This document shows, piece by piece, positions 25,868 through 35,237 of a stretch of DNA of 64,000 bases. Position 1 is the first letter of the stretch; the number at the start of each line of letters is the position of its first letter. The DNA lies in assembly GCF_963666195.1 (NCBI RefSeq), contig NZ_OY762653.1:992001-1056000 (forward strand). The letters are read 5' to 3'. This stretch comes from Trichococcus shcherbakoviae (lineage in GTDB: Bacteria; Bacillota; Bacilli; Lactobacillales; Aerococcaceae). Both the position numbers and the translations under genes were made by a program. The notes under the pieces are model-generated. The model was not told the origin of the DNA. It saw nothing but the letters and a program-made list of their open reading frames with translations, and did not search any database.

Positions 25868-25899
25868 AAAAAAACGACGAGGAAACTCGTCGTTTTTTT
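25868..25899. terminator. bidirectional terminator
   Basis: AAAACGACGAG, GAAA loop, CTCGTCGTTTT with A and T runs, between convergent aminotransferase and pgsA. Confidence 0.85.
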
Positions 25900-25904
25900 A
25901 ATCA

Positions 25905-26450
25905 TTAGTTTTCAGTCTTGGCTGGCTTATTTTTTCCCCATGCTCGCCAGACATGGTAAGCATACTGGGAGAAGGTGATGACTGCCAATCCCCCGACGAA
26001 CAGCTGCAGATAGATCAATCCCGGCAGACGGAACAAGGAAAGCAGGATCGTAGCAAAAATCAGGACGGTCGTGGCCTTCCCGAATACATTCGCCGGCACG
26101 ATGATCTTCGGCTCGACATTCAGCAAAGCCACTCCTAGGAATATCTGCAAACCGTCTTTTATCAATACAATCAGGAAAAACCAGTTTTCGATATACCCGA
26201 TGTCCATCAATGTGTACAGAACCGAAATCTGCATCACTTTGTCCGCAAACGGGTCAGCCACCTGCCCAAATTTCGTGATGGCATCATATTTCCTGGCGAT
26301 GTAGCCATCGATGATGTCGGTAAGGCTGGCGACCAGAAAAATGATCATCGCCCAACGGACCGGATGCGCCGTATCGGAATAGAAGACCATCAAATAAAAA
26401 GGGATCAAAAACAGGCGTATCAGCGTAAGGATGTTCGGTACACGTTTCAT
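25905..26450 (-). CDS. pgsA: CDP-diacylglycerol-glycerol-3-phosphate 3-phosphatidyltransferase
   Basis: A 181-aa membrane enzyme that makes phosphatidylglycerol phosphate. The CDP-alcohol phosphotransferase motif is complete: DIIDGYIARKY, then GQVADPFADK (pattern DGxxARx8Gx3Dx3D). It has about five to six membrane helices. GGGAGG lies eight bases before the ATG. It stands alone between terminators. Confidence 0.95.
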   Translation of the reverse strand: MKRVPNILTLIRLFLIPFYLMVFYSDTAHPVRWAMIIFLVASLTDIIDGYIARKYDAITKFGQVADPFADKVMQISVLYTLMDIGYIENWFFLIVLIKDGLQIFLGVALLNVEPKIIVPANVFGKATTVLIFATILLSLFRLPGLIYLQLFVGGLAVITFSQYAYHVWRAWGKNKPAKTEN

Positions 26451-26541
26451 AAATTTGGCCTCCCAGCTACCATTGGCGTTCTTCTTACTTATATTTTAAT
26501 CTATAGCGCGTTCTTTAGCTATTTTAAGCGGAGCCTAAAGC

Positions 26542-26588
26542 ACAAAAAAAGTCCAGAGACCCAGCAGCCGGATGGCAGCAGGTTTCTG
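26542..26588 (-). terminator. terminator of the gamma-glutamyl hydrolase gene
   Basis: CAGAAACCTGCTGCC pairs with GGCTGCTGGGTCTCTG with mismatches on the minus strand, followed by seven T. Confidence 0.65.
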
Positions 26589-26596
26589 AACGATTC

Positions 26597-27346
26597 TCAA
26601 TAATGTATCACGTTGTCTTGATAATGGATGCCTGTTCCCGCCAGGAAGACGATTTCATCAAAGAAATATTGCATTTTCTGGGAGGAGGCCAGCATAAATT
26701 CCGGATGCCACTGCACGGCAAAGATATTTTGGCTTCTTTCTTTTGCTTGGAAGGCTTCAATCAACCCGTCAGAGCTCCAAGCGATGGCCTCAAAAGGCTC
26801 CGCCAATTCCTTGACGCCCTGATGATGGAAAGAGTTGACGAGATGCTTCTCCCCTAAAAAGGAACGCAAGAAATTATTCGGGGCAATCGAAATCGAATGG
26901 GAAGCATACTGGATGTTCGTTTTTTGGTCATGTTGGACATCATACTCTTCCAGCTGGCTGATATCCTGATGCAGGCTTCCGCCAAAAGCGACATTGATCA
27001 GTTGCATACCGCGGCATACCGCAAAAATCGGTTTACATTGATTGTAGGCTTCTCGGGCCAAAGCAATCTCGAATGCGTCCCGCGCCGGATGTGTCACACC
27101 CAACCGATGCGTCGGCTCCTCATCATAAAGAATCGGGGATACGTCCTGCCCGCCTGCCAAAATCAATCCGTCCACAGCATTGATGTAATGCTCTGCATCC
27201 ATTGGATCGCTGATGGGAATCACAAGCGGAATCCCTCCTGCTACTTGTACACCATCGATAAATCCTTGCGGTGTGTATGTTTTTTCCATCTGGTTGCCGA
27301 GCTCAGCAGACAAATGGTTGCCTCCAATTCCTATAATCGGTTTCAT
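26597..27346 (-). CDS. class I glutamine-amidotransferase-fold gamma-glutamyl hydrolase (PuuD-like)
   Basis: A 249-aa peptidase C26 protein. The nucleophile Cys is in FAVCRGMQLINVAFGGSLHQD near residue 113, the catalytic His in FAVQWHPEFM near residue 215. Family members hydrolyse gamma-glutamyl amides such as gamma-glutamyl-GABA. GGGAGG lies eight bases before the ATG at 27346. A short upstream frame with Met-Cys-Cys codons lies 75 bases before it, so a role in releasing cysteine from gamma-glutamyl-cysteine or glutathione is an attractive but unproven alternative. Confidence 0.88.
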   Translation of the reverse strand: MKPIIGIGGNHLSAELGNQMEKTYTPQGFIDGVQVAGGIPLVIPISDPMDAEHYINAVDGLILAGGQDVSPILYDEEPTHRLGVTHPARDAFEIALAREAYNQCKPIFAVCRGMQLINVAFGGSLHQDISQLEEYDVQHDQKTNIQYASHSISIAPNNFLRSFLGEKHLVNSFHHQGVKELAEPFEAIAWSSDGLIEAFQAKERSQNIFAVQWHPEFMLASSQKMQYFFDEIVFLAGTGIHYQDNVIHY

Positions 27347-27420
27347 CCATTATTCCTCCCGTCACATTATTCTCTAATGAAGTGCGATTATGATCTGCAG
27401 ACACTTCCCAAAAAGGCTGT

Positions 27421-27498
27421 TCAAATGAGCGCACGACGTACATGCTTAACTTTTCTGCAACACATATGCATGTCCAGATAGCCGTCCATCATTCTCAT
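27421..27498 (-). CDS. candidate 25-aa cysteine-rich leader peptide
   Basis: On the minus strand GGAGGA lies about two bases before a first ATG and about eight before ATG 27492. The frame ends TGA at 27421. It encodes a Met-Cys-Cys-Arg-Lys core (DMHMCCRKVKHVRRALI). Such short frames with adjacent Cys codons precede sulfur genes in other bacteria. No strong terminator is visible between it and the downstream gene. Function as a translational or transcriptional sensor is inference. Confidence 0.5.
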   Translation of the reverse strand: MRMMDGYLDMHMCCRKVKHVRRALI

Positions 27499-27958
27499 TC
27501 CTCCGCCCATATTATTGCTATTAGATAAATTTTTTCACCAAATTCACATTTAAAAATAAATTAATGCTATTGTAACGTGCTGTCATCCCTCTGTCAATGA
27601 CCAGTTGTGGCGTTTTTCATTGCAGTATCTCATTTTAATTCTCCATTTTTCATGAATATCCTTGATTTCCCTTGCTTTTTGGATGCTTTTGCTCTAGGAT
27701 TCAATATAGAAAATAAAATTAAAAAAAAATGAGAATACTTGCACTCGCATATTTTCGGGGAAAGAGTAGCATTAAAAATGGACAGATTATGCGCAATTGC
27801 AAAAAGGGATTGAACTCGCGTTCGAAACAATTGTACAATTGACAGAAGCAAAAGAAAAAAGCAGCAATACTGAAGCGTATTAAAATACTATTGAAAAGAG
27901 CCAGGGATTGCGGTGTGGTCATCCACATCAAGACAAACACCCTGCCGAGGAGGAAATT
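27499..27958. other. AT-rich upstream region of argH, no gene
   Basis: A perfect palindrome CAATTGTACAATTG lies at 27828-27841, next to TTGACA (27838-27843 region) without a matching -10. No clear ARG box, T-box or reading frame is seen. Confidence 0.4.
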
Positions 27959-29350
27959 ATGGCAATTTGGTCAAATAATTATCACGGTTCCATGAATGAA
28001 AAGGCATTTGAATTCAATTCATCCATCGATGCGGATGCCCGTCTGGTCTATGCGGATATCGCAGGAAGCATCGCTCACGCAAAAATGTTGGGCAAAACCG
28101 AAATCATTCCCCGCGAAGAAGCGGATGCCCTCGTCAATGAACTGGGCAAAATGAATGATGAACTGCAGGATGGCGATCTGACCATCGATTTCTCGGAAGA
28201 AGATATCCACAGCTTCTTGGAAGCGGAACTGACGCGACGTCTTGGCGCTATCGGCAAAAAGGTCCACACAGGCAGAAGCCGCAACGACCAAGTAGCGACT
28301 GCTTTGAAGTTGTATTCTGTTTCTGCGTTGGAGCATCTGTCCAGTCTTACTGCCAACGTTGCCCTCGCATTGAGTGAAAAAGCCGAACAGCATCTGGAAA
28401 CGATCATGCCTGGTTATACCCATCTGCAACGTGCACAACCCATCACATTTGCCCATCACCTGATGGCTTACACGGAGATGTTCCTAAGGGACAAATCCCG
28501 TCTGGATGATGCCAAAGAACGGGTACTGCATTATATGCCGCTGGGCAGTGCCGCGCTTGCGACAACTACCTTGCCATTGGACCGCGCCTTCACTGCTGAA
28601 GCACTCGGCTTCAAGGATTTTTCCCGGAACAGTTTGGATGGCGTATCCGATCGCGACCATTCCTTGGAAATGCTGGCGGATATGTCGATCATCATGGTCC
28701 ACATTTCCCGTCTGGCTGAAGAAGTCATCATCTGGTCATCGCAGGAATTCGGTTTTGTGAAAATCCGGGATACATTCTCTTCCGGCTCAAGCATCATGCC
28801 GCAGAAGAAAAATCCGGACATCGCGGAATTGCTGCGCGGCAAATCCGGCCGTGTCTTCGGCGACTTGATGGGCGTATTGACTTTGATGAAAGGTTTACCG
28901 CTTGCATACAACAAAGACATGCAGGAAGAAAAAGAATTGCTGTTCGAAGCGATCGACACGGTCACATTCTGTCTGGAAATCCTACCTGCAATGCTCAACG
29001 ATATGGACGTGATGGAAGCAGCCATGCTGACGGCTTCGCAAAAAGGCTATCTGAATGCCACTGACTGTGCCGACTTCCTTGTCGAAAAAGGCATCCCTTT
29101 CCGTGACGCTTACAAGATCACCGGAAACATCCTGAAAGAGTGCGAAGAACAGAACCTGACGCTGGAAAACTTCCCGTTGGAGATGTACAAAAAACACTCG
29201 GATGCTTTTGATGAAACCATCTACAAAAAGGTTGACCTGAAGGAATGCGTCATCCGCAGAAATGTAGCCGGTGGACCGGCACCGGAACGAGTGAAAGAGC
29301 ACATCGAAGCAGTCAAAACAAAATTAGAAGACTACCAGATCATCTCCTGA
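27959..29350 (+). CDS. argH: argininosuccinate lyase
   Basis: A 463-aa lyase splitting argininosuccinate to arginine and fumarate. The ATG at 27959 is used because CGAGGAGG lies about six bases before it. HTGRSRNDQVATALKLY near residue 110 and the signature GSSIMPQKKNPD near residue 280 with its catalytic Ser loop are intact, as is TVTHLQRAQP-like YTHLQRAQPITFAHH. argG is not adjacent, unusual for a pair that is normally cotranscribed. Confidence 0.96.
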   Translation: MAIWSNNYHGSMNEKAFEFNSSIDADARLVYADIAGSIAHAKMLGKTEIIPREEADALVNELGKMNDELQDGDLTIDFSEEDIHSFLEAELTRRLGAIGKKVHTGRSRNDQVATALKLYSVSALEHLSSLTANVALALSEKAEQHLETIMPGYTHLQRAQPITFAHHLMAYTEMFLRDKSRLDDAKERVLHYMPLGSAALATTTLPLDRAFTAEALGFKDFSRNSLDGVSDRDHSLEMLADMSIIMVHISRLAEEVIIWSSQEFGFVKIRDTFSSGSSIMPQKKNPDIAELLRGKSGRVFGDLMGVLTLMKGLPLAYNKDMQEEKELLFEAIDTVTFCLEILPAMLNDMDVMEAAMLTASQKGYLNATDCADFLVEKGIPFRDAYKITGNILKECEEQNLTLENFPLEMYKKHSDAFDETIYKKVDLKECVIRRNVAGGPAPERVKEHIEAVKTKLEDYQIIS

Positions 29351-29360
29351 TCAATCATTA

Positions 29361-29401
29361 ACAGAAAGAGGCAGCCTCGAAATGAGGCTGCCTCTTTCTG
29401 T
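29361..29401. terminator. argH terminator
   Basis: ACAGAAAGAGGCAGCCTC pairs perfectly with GAGGCTGCCTCTTTCTGT over an 18-bp stem. Confidence 0.85.
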
Positions 29402-29418
29402 GGTTTGGCGGTGGAATT

Positions 29419-29560
29419 CCCCGCCAAAGTGGTTTTGAAGGGGAATCTCTTATTATCCGCTGATGTTTTACCCCGCCAAATGGTTTTTGGCGGGCAATCT
29501 CGTGTTGCCCTTGGACATTTTACCCCTCCAAATAGGTTTTGGCGGGGAATCTCTTAGTAT
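29419..29560. repeat. three tandem palindromic repeats, 52-bp period (CCCCGCCAAA type)
   Basis: CCCCGCCAAA recurs at 29419 and 29471, and CCCCTCCAAA at 29523, exactly 52 bases apart. Each is followed by a partner like TTTTGGCGGGG and AATCTC, so each can fold into a hairpin. It lies between convergent argH and pyk. Confidence 0.85.
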
Positions 29561-29606
29561 AAATCCAATCCCAATACAAAAAACCGTTCCACTCAATGCG
29601 TTGCAT

Positions 29607-31037
29607 TCAATCGGGTATCCGTTCGATCTTCATCAGATTAGTTGTGCCACTTTCTTTTATCGGCGTCCCGGCAGTGATGACAATGGCGTCTCCAGGTTGC
29701 GCAAAGCCCTTTTCTTTCGCCAATGCCGTTACCTTGCTCAGCATATCATCGACATTTTCAGGCTCATCAATCACGAAAGACTGGACACCCCAGACAAGCG
29801 TCAATCCTCTCTGGACCCTTTCACTGTAGGTCGCCGCCAAAATATTCGCTTTCGGCCGGTATTTGGAGATCATGCGGGCCGTATGCCCGGAGCTGGTTGC
29901 AGCTACGATGGTCTTGATGCCCAGGTTCATAACAGTACGCGCTGCAGCTTGGCTGATTGCTTCGGTAACGGATGCCTTATCGAACAAGGCCAACGTGGAT
30001 AGGTTGCCGCCATTTGCCTCAAGGGCTTCTTCCGTCCGTTCCGCTATCCGCGCCATCATCGCTACAGTCTCCACGGGGTACTGACCTACAGCCGATTCGC
30101 CGGAAAGCATGACTGCATCTGTTCCATCAAATATAGCATTCGCGACGTCGCTCGCTTCTGCCCTTGTCGGCCGCGGATTCCATTGCATGGAGTCCAACAT
30201 CTGCGTGGCGGTGATGACTTGTTTTCCGACCAGATTACATTTTCGGATCAGATCTTTCTGGACGATCGGCACATCGCCACCGTTGATTTCCACACCCAAA
30301 TCGCCGCGCGCAACCATCAAGCCGCTGCACACCTTGAGTATCTCTTCAGCATTCTGGACGCCTTCCTGGTTTTCGATTTTGGCGATGATCTGCGTATCCA
30401 TCGCATCCATTTCTTCAAGGATTTCGATAATTTCCAGGATATCACTGGCCCTGCGGACAAAGCTGGCGGCGATGAAATCCACTCCCTGCTGGACACCGAA
30501 GCGGATATCCGCAGCATCTTTTTCCGTCAGGCCGGGCATGCTGAATTTAGCCTCCGGCACATTGATGCCCTTTGAATTCTTCAGGATGCCATCCACTTGG
30601 ACTATGGCTATGATTTCTTTGGCTTCATAATTGATATCCGTAACCTCCAGAACCAATAAACCGTCATCGATCAAAATATGCATGCCGATCGTCACATCGT
30701 TGATCAGCTCAGGATAGGTGACAGAGAATTTTTCTTTTGTTCCCAGCACGGGTTCCATGCTGATGATTACCGACTCCCCGGAAACCAATGTAACTGCGTC
30801 ATCGGTCATTTTGTTTGTCCGGATTTTTTGGCCTTGGATATCCATCATGATGCCTATGTTTTTGTTCGCCAACCGTGCAGCTTCCCTGACATTATTCAGG
30901 CTGACCATATGCGTATCATGTGCGCCGTGTGAAAAATTCAGCCGCGCCACATTCATGCCGCTGTTCATCATCCTTACCAGCACATCGACGGAATCGCTGG
31001 CTGGTCCGATTGTGCAGACTATCTTCGTTTTTTTCAC
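29607..31037 (-). CDS. pyk: pyruvate kinase
   Basis: A 476-aa glycolytic enzyme converting PEP and ADP to pyruvate and ATP. The GTG at 31037 is chosen for GAGGGG six bases upstream and the family start KKTKIVCTIGPAS. MNVARLNFSHG, IIAKIENQEG (active-site Lys and Glu), MVARGDLGVE and ITATQMLDSM follow. The C-terminal allosteric domain is present. The PEP-utiliser extension found in Bacillus and Enterococcus enzymes (about 585 aa) is absent. It stands alone, not next to pfkA, so it may be a second isozyme. Confidence 0.96.
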   Translation of the reverse strand: MKKTKIVCTIGPASDSVDVLVRMMNSGMNVARLNFSHGAHDTHMVSLNNVREAARLANKNIGIMMDIQGQKIRTNKMTDDAVTLVSGESVIISMEPVLGTKEKFSVTYPELINDVTIGMHILIDDGLLVLEVTDINYEAKEIIAIVQVDGILKNSKGINVPEAKFSMPGLTEKDAADIRFGVQQGVDFIAASFVRRASDILEIIEILEEMDAMDTQIIAKIENQEGVQNAEEILKVCSGLMVARGDLGVEINGGDVPIVQKDLIRKCNLVGKQVITATQMLDSMQWNPRPTRAEASDVANAIFDGTDAVMLSGESAVGQYPVETVAMMARIAERTEEALEANGGNLSTLALFDKASVTEAISQAAARTVMNLGIKTIVAATSSGHTARMISKYRPKANILAATYSERVQRGLTLVWGVQSFVIDEPENVDDMLSKVTALAKEKGFAQPGDAIVITAGTPIKESGTTNLMKIERIPD

Positions 31038-31143
31038 TGTTAGCCCCTCATTTCTGAATTTACCCTCTTCATAACCTGACATTTACCTGTCTTCATTATA
31101 GAACAAATGCGTTGGTTTAGAAATTATGACGCTGTCAAAAGAC

Positions 31144-31175
31144 AAAAACGTGATGCTATTCGGCATCACGTTTTT
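31144..31175. terminator. terminator of the EamA gene
   Basis: AAAAACGTGATGC and GCATCACGTTTTT pair, with T run on either strand. Confidence 0.8.
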
Positions 31176-31182
31176 GTTGTAT

Positions 31183-32112
31183 TCAGATATTCGATTCGGT
31201 TTGGATGACCTCGCTTGATCTCACTGGTTTTGATTTCAGCGTCAACAAGAACACGGTCGACAGAATCAAGGCGATACCGAGCAGATCCGTCCAGTGAAGA
31301 CTGGTCCCGAGCCAAAAAACGGAAAGGAACGTCGCAGAAAGCGGTTCGGCCGATGAGAGCAGGCTTCCGACCGTTGCGCCGATGCGATGCACACCCTCCA
31401 GATAGAGACTGAAGGAAATGACTGTCCCCAACAAGATGATGACCAGCATGGCAGCCAATGCAGCGATGTCCCAAGTGCCGATGATCCGCCAAGGCTGATA
31501 GACTATCGAAAGCAGAACGCCACCTATCAGCATCCCCCAACCCAACGAGAGCAGCGTCCCATAAGTTTTGATCAGACGGGCAGGCTGAAGATTGTAGATG
31601 ACGACAGAAACAGCCGACAATAAACCGTACATTAATGCTTCCTGCGAAATGGCCAGACTATCCAATCGGCCATGTGTGGCCAACAGGAAAATGCCGGCAA
31701 CCGCAAAGACAATGGCTGCCATTTCAGCTGGCCGCGGTAATTTTTTGTTCTTGACGGAGAGGTAAATCATGATCAGGACCGGGGCCAAAAATTGCAGAAC
31801 GGTAGCCGTTCCCGCGTTCGAATGGCTGATTGTCGCAAAATAGGTGTATTGGCAAAAAGACAGGCCCAAAGACGCGAACAGGAACAAGTCCTTGCGGTCC
31901 CGCTTGTCTTTCCAGACCCGAAAGATGGCGTCCTTCTCTTTTTTGTAGCATAGCACCAACAAAATCAGGCCGGCCATCAGCATCCTGACGGCAACCAGCC
32001 AGCCGGAGGTCAACCCGCGCTGCTGAAGCAGAAACTGCCCACTGGTCCCCGAAATCCCCCACAGCAGCGCCCCTACAACAGTGAACAGCACGCCGGATTT
32101 ATATTGAGACAT
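31183..32112 (-). CDS. EamA/DMT-family transporter
   Basis: A 309-aa membrane protein with ten predicted helices in two EamA repeats (about residues 10-140 and 155-295). The ATG at 32112 is chosen because GGAGGG lies five bases before it; the longer frame would overlap that site. Motifs include GALLWGISGTSGQFLL and RIGATVGSLLSSAEPLSATFLSVFWLG. The family exports amino acids, metabolites or drugs; the substrate is unknown. Confidence 0.92.
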   Translation of the reverse strand: MSQYKSGVLFTVVGALLWGISGTSGQFLLQQRGLTSGWLVAVRMLMAGLILLVLCYKKEKDAIFRVWKDKRDRKDLFLFASLGLSFCQYTYFATISHSNAGTATVLQFLAPVLIMIYLSVKNKKLPRPAEMAAIVFAVAGIFLLATHGRLDSLAISQEALMYGLLSAVSVVIYNLQPARLIKTYGTLLSLGWGMLIGGVLLSIVYQPWRIIGTWDIAALAAMLVIILLGTVISFSLYLEGVHRIGATVGSLLSSAEPLSATFLSVFWLGTSLHWTDLLGIALILSTVFLLTLKSKPVRSSEVIQTESNI

Positions 32113-32256
32113 TCCATCCCTCCATTCCTTTATTTTTTTCAAATAACATCATTATATGCGATGACCGGACAAATAGAAAGCTGATATTTTTGCTTTGTCC
32201 GAAAAGCGATTTTGTGGGATACTGATAGACGTGAACAAAAACGGAGGTAGAAAAAC

Positions 32257-33258
32257 TTGATACGCATTAAAGAAGCCATTTTACACATTTTGGACATCAA
32301 CACGAATGAACCGATTTTTTCCTATGCCGGACTGGATACGTCAGAGCGCATGATGATCGAATATATCGAAGCGATGGTCGCAAAGGTCGAAGATTCAGAC
32401 AGCATGAAGGACGGGATTTTGGAAGAGGATAATCCGATGACTGCCCTGTTCAAGAATTGCCAAAGCGATTTTGTCGAAGGCACGAAAGCCTTGTCGGAAA
32501 AATTCTTCAATGTGACCAAATTGAATCCCGAAATCCCGCCTGCGGATCTGCTTATTGCGCATTTTGAATTGGATGAAGTACCTTGCCTCGGGGTGTTCAA
32601 ACTGAACTACTCAGACAGCTATACGCACTTTGTCTCCTACGAAGGGGACGTTTTGACCAACCAAATCATCTTGAACCGTGCCATCCTACCTTCGCAAAGA
32701 CAAGCCATCCAGGAAGGCCTTGTCGTGAATCTGGAGCAGCTGGTATACCATGTCATCGAGAAAAAGCACATGATCGCCGAACTGGGTGAAAAAGTAAACT
32801 ACTTCACGGAAATGTTCCTCGAAGACACGCCAAAGCCGAGCCTGAAGGAGAACATCTCGATAATCAAAAAGGCCGTCCAAAAGACAAGCAAAGCCTTCAA
32901 TGATGAAGAATTTCAGGTGTTGGCCGAAACGAAGGAAGCCATCGTCACAAGCATGCAGGAAGATAACCTAATCGATAACGAAAAAATCGCTGAGGCCTTA
33001 TTCGGCGATAACTTCGCCAAAAAGCAGAAATATTTCGAACAGGTCGAGGAATTGGGCTATGTCGATCGCGCCCCCGCGGAAGCGGCAATCGCCGGACCGA
33101 AATATTCCAAACAAAAATTCCGACTCGACAACGGCATCGAAATCAGCATTCCGCTGGAGCTATACAAAGACCCGGATGTTGTGGAATTCATCAACAATCC
33201 CGACGGCACAACATCCGTCATCATCAAAAACATCGAGAAAATCAAAAACCTGTTTTAA
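32257..33258 (+). CDS. nucleoid-associated protein, NdpA (37-kDa) family
   Basis: A 333-aa protein with a TTG start; GGAGG lies about nine bases before it. The start IRIKEAILHILDINTNEPIFS and the middle segment DLLIAHFELDEVPCLGVFKLNY fit the NdpA/YejK family, DNA-associated proteins of unclear function. The C-terminal part (YSKQKFRLDNGIEISIP) is the conserved end domain. It stands alone before a terminator. The molecular role in Gram-positives is not established. Confidence 0.82.
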   Translation: MIRIKEAILHILDINTNEPIFSYAGLDTSERMMIEYIEAMVAKVEDSDSMKDGILEEDNPMTALFKNCQSDFVEGTKALSEKFFNVTKLNPEIPPADLLIAHFELDEVPCLGVFKLNYSDSYTHFVSYEGDVLTNQIILNRAILPSQRQAIQEGLVVNLEQLVYHVIEKKHMIAELGEKVNYFTEMFLEDTPKPSLKENISIIKKAVQKTSKAFNDEEFQVLAETKEAIVTSMQEDNLIDNEKIAEALFGDNFAKKQKYFEQVEELGYVDRAPAEAAIAGPKYSKQKFRLDNGIEISIPLELYKDPDVVEFINNPDGTTSVIIKNIEKIKNLF

Positions 33259-33263
33259 CCACA

Positions 33264-33303
33264 AAAGAACCGACGGCGCTCAATGCGAGGCCGTCGGTTC
33301 TTT
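33264..33303. terminator. bidirectional terminator
   Basis: AAAGAACCGACGG pairs with CCGTCGGTTCTTT, between convergent genes. Confidence 0.85.
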
Positions 33304-33305
33304 GT

Positions 33306-34160
33306 TTATTTCGCTTTTCTGGAGATGTTCAGGATGGACATGCCGTAGAGCAGCAGCGCGGTGCCGCTCAGGATCAGGATGCTGGTGAAGGGAGTCACTG
33401 CGGTTTCCCCGAAGCGGATGGTATGACCCATCATCAGTTTGAAGGCATCCAACCCTTCAACCGGAACCCCTGCGAAAGAGATTTTCAAAGGTTCCTCCAT
33501 CATCACTTGCCTCATCAAGGAGGCCGAATAGGTCATCGGGAACAGTTTGATGACCGTCTGCACACTGTCCGAGAACTGCCCGATCGGCACATAGACCCCG
33601 GCAAGGAAGCCGATGATGGTGCCGAGGATCGTGCTGGCTGTCGCGAAAGCGTTCTGGCTTCGGAAGAAGGAAGTCAGGAAATAGACCATCGCACTGCTCG
33701 TCAACACGGTGAGCATGATCAGGCCTATCATCTTCAGCATGGCCATGGGAGGCAGCAACTCCCCACCGTTGAGGAAGATGTACGCTTCGGCCAACACGAA
33801 CGTTACGATGCTCATGATGAACCCAACAACCACTGAACTCAGGATATAGCCTGCCGCCAATCTGCTCGAGCGGATTGGCGAGACCGTAAAGTCCTTCAAT
33901 ATTTTATTGGCCCGGTCATCGATCATGACGGCGAATGCCCCCATCGTCGTCGTCACTCCGGAAACCGAGATGACGCCGGACATGATCCAGCTGTCCATGA
34001 CGTACTGCGCGCCTACTGTATCCCCCAGAGAGTTCGTCAGATTTTTACCCAAGAAAAAGACGTAGAGTCCGATGATGATCAGCACTGCCAACAAGGAGAA
34101 GAAAACATTCGCCTTATCCCTGAAAAATATTTTTATGTTGCGGCCAATGATCGGTATCAT
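33306..34160 (-). CDS. ABC-2 type transporter permease
   Basis: A 284-aa inner-membrane protein with six predicted helices, starting IPIIGRNIKIFFRDKANVFFSLLAV, the usual cytoplasmic helix and first membrane span of ABC-2 permeases. A large external loop lies near residues 40-65. It overlaps the ATPase gene by four bases (ATGA), so the two are translated together as an exporter of drug, lipid or peptide type. The substrate is not known. Confidence 0.92.
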   Translation of the reverse strand: MIPIIGRNIKIFFRDKANVFFSLLAVLIIIGLYVFFLGKNLTNSLGDTVGAQYVMDSWIMSGVISVSGVTTTMGAFAVMIDDRANKILKDFTVSPIRSSRLAAGYILSSVVVGFIMSIVTFVLAEAYIFLNGGELLPPMAMLKMIGLIMLTVLTSSAMVYFLTSFFRSQNAFATASTILGTIIGFLAGVYVPIGQFSDSVQTVIKLFPMTYSASLMRQVMMEEPLKISFAGVPVEGLDAFKLMMGHTIRFGETAVTPFTSILILSGTALLLYGMSILNISRKAK

Positions 34161-35071
34161 TCCTGCACCTGCTTTCCTGTGATCGCAATAAAGGCATCGT
34201 CCATCGAACCAGCCACCACCTCAAAGTATGTCAGATATGGTTTGCATTGCTCCAGAATGGGCAATGCATCCATCGTTTTGGCTAATTTCACACGGAAGAG
34301 ATCTTGCTGCAGCTCATACGGTGCCTGTTGAGCATCCAAAATACGGCTCACTTCGGAAACTGTTCCGGTCCGCATCTTCAATACGTCAGAGCTGTACCTT
34401 TCCCGCAGTGCATCAGGCGTTCCTTCGGCGATGATTTCCCCTTCATCGATGATGACGACATAATCAGCGCTGGCCGCCTCCTCCATGTAATGCGTCGTCA
34501 GAAAAATCGTCATCCCGTGCTCCGCTTGGAGTTTCCGGATCGTATCCCAAACATTCTTGCGGGTTTGAGGATCCAATCCGGTCGTCGGCTCATCCAAAAA
34601 GAGAATCTTCGGCGTGTTGATCAATGCCCGCGCGATATCCGCTCGCCGTTTCTGCCCACCGGACAACTTTCCGTATGGCCTTTCCAAAAACTCCGTCACC
34701 CCGGCAGCCTGAGTTGCTCGAAGGAAAGCCGGTTCCCATTCCGATTTGGATAATCCGTAAAAACTCCCTCTCACCTCAAGATTTTCCTTGACTGTCAGCA
34801 GTTTGTCCAACAAGTTTGTTTGGAAGACGACGCCAATATTGGAACGGATCGCAAAGTCATCCTTGCCTATAGTGAATCCATTTATCGTGACTTCTCCGCT
34901 GTCCGCCTGCAGCAGTGTGCAGATGATATCGATCGTCGTCGACTTGCCTGCTCCGTTCGGCCCCAAAAATGCAAAAAGCTGGCCGGCATTCACATGGAAA
35001 TCGATGTCCTTGACCGCTTGCACATCTCCGAAACGCTTTGATAAGCCTTTGACTTCTATGATTTTTTCCAA
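34157..35071 (-). CDS. ABC transporter ATP-binding protein
   Basis: A 304-aa ATPase. The TTG at 35071 is chosen for AGAGGG nine bases upstream. Walker A GPNGAGKST near residue 40, signature LSGGQKRRADIARAL near 140, Walker B ILFLDEPTTGLD near 160, and the H-loop LTTHYMEEA near 195 are all complete. About 80 C-terminal residues form the DrrA-like regulatory extension. It powers the permease that overlaps its stop. Confidence 0.94.
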   Translation of the reverse strand: MEKIIEVKGLSKRFGDVQAVKDIDFHVNAGQLFAFLGPNGAGKSTTIDIICTLLQADSGEVTINGFTIGKDDFAIRSNIGVVFQTNLLDKLLTVKENLEVRGSFYGLSKSEWEPAFLRATQAAGVTEFLERPYGKLSGGQKRRADIARALINTPKILFLDEPTTGLDPQTRKNVWDTIRKLQAEHGMTIFLTTHYMEEAASADYVVIIDEGEIIAEGTPDALRERYSSDVLKMRTGTVSEVSRILDAQQAPYELQQDLFRVKLAKTMDALPILEQCKPYLTYFEVVAGSMDDAFIAITGKQVQE

Positions 35072-35237
35072 CTGAAAACACCCTCTCTGATAGCGAAGCA
35101 CTGCCCATCCAGAATATAAAAAAACTTCTTCATGTTCAGTGTATCAGAATGGCGAATGGAGACAAAATAATTGTACGCTGGAGTACGGTATTCATTTTTT
35201 TGCATGTGTGCTCCGGCGAGCGGAGGGACTTCTCTAA

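Noticed and set aside
27408-27481. tRNA or T-box before the gamma-glutamyl hydrolase
   Set aside because: No cloverleaf and no TGGNACC-type T-box bulge are present.
26897-27481. 194-aa plus-strand frame over the gamma-glutamyl hydrolase
   Set aside because: Antisense to a clear enzyme gene, and its composition follows that gene's third codon positions.
27499-27958. ARG box or riboswitch for argH
   Set aside because: No pair of ARG-box half sites with proper spacing and no known aptamer was seen; only one short palindrome.
29419-29560. Possible CRISPR array
   Set aside because: The repeats are palindromic and regularly spaced, but the intervening sequences are related to each other and no cas genes are near.
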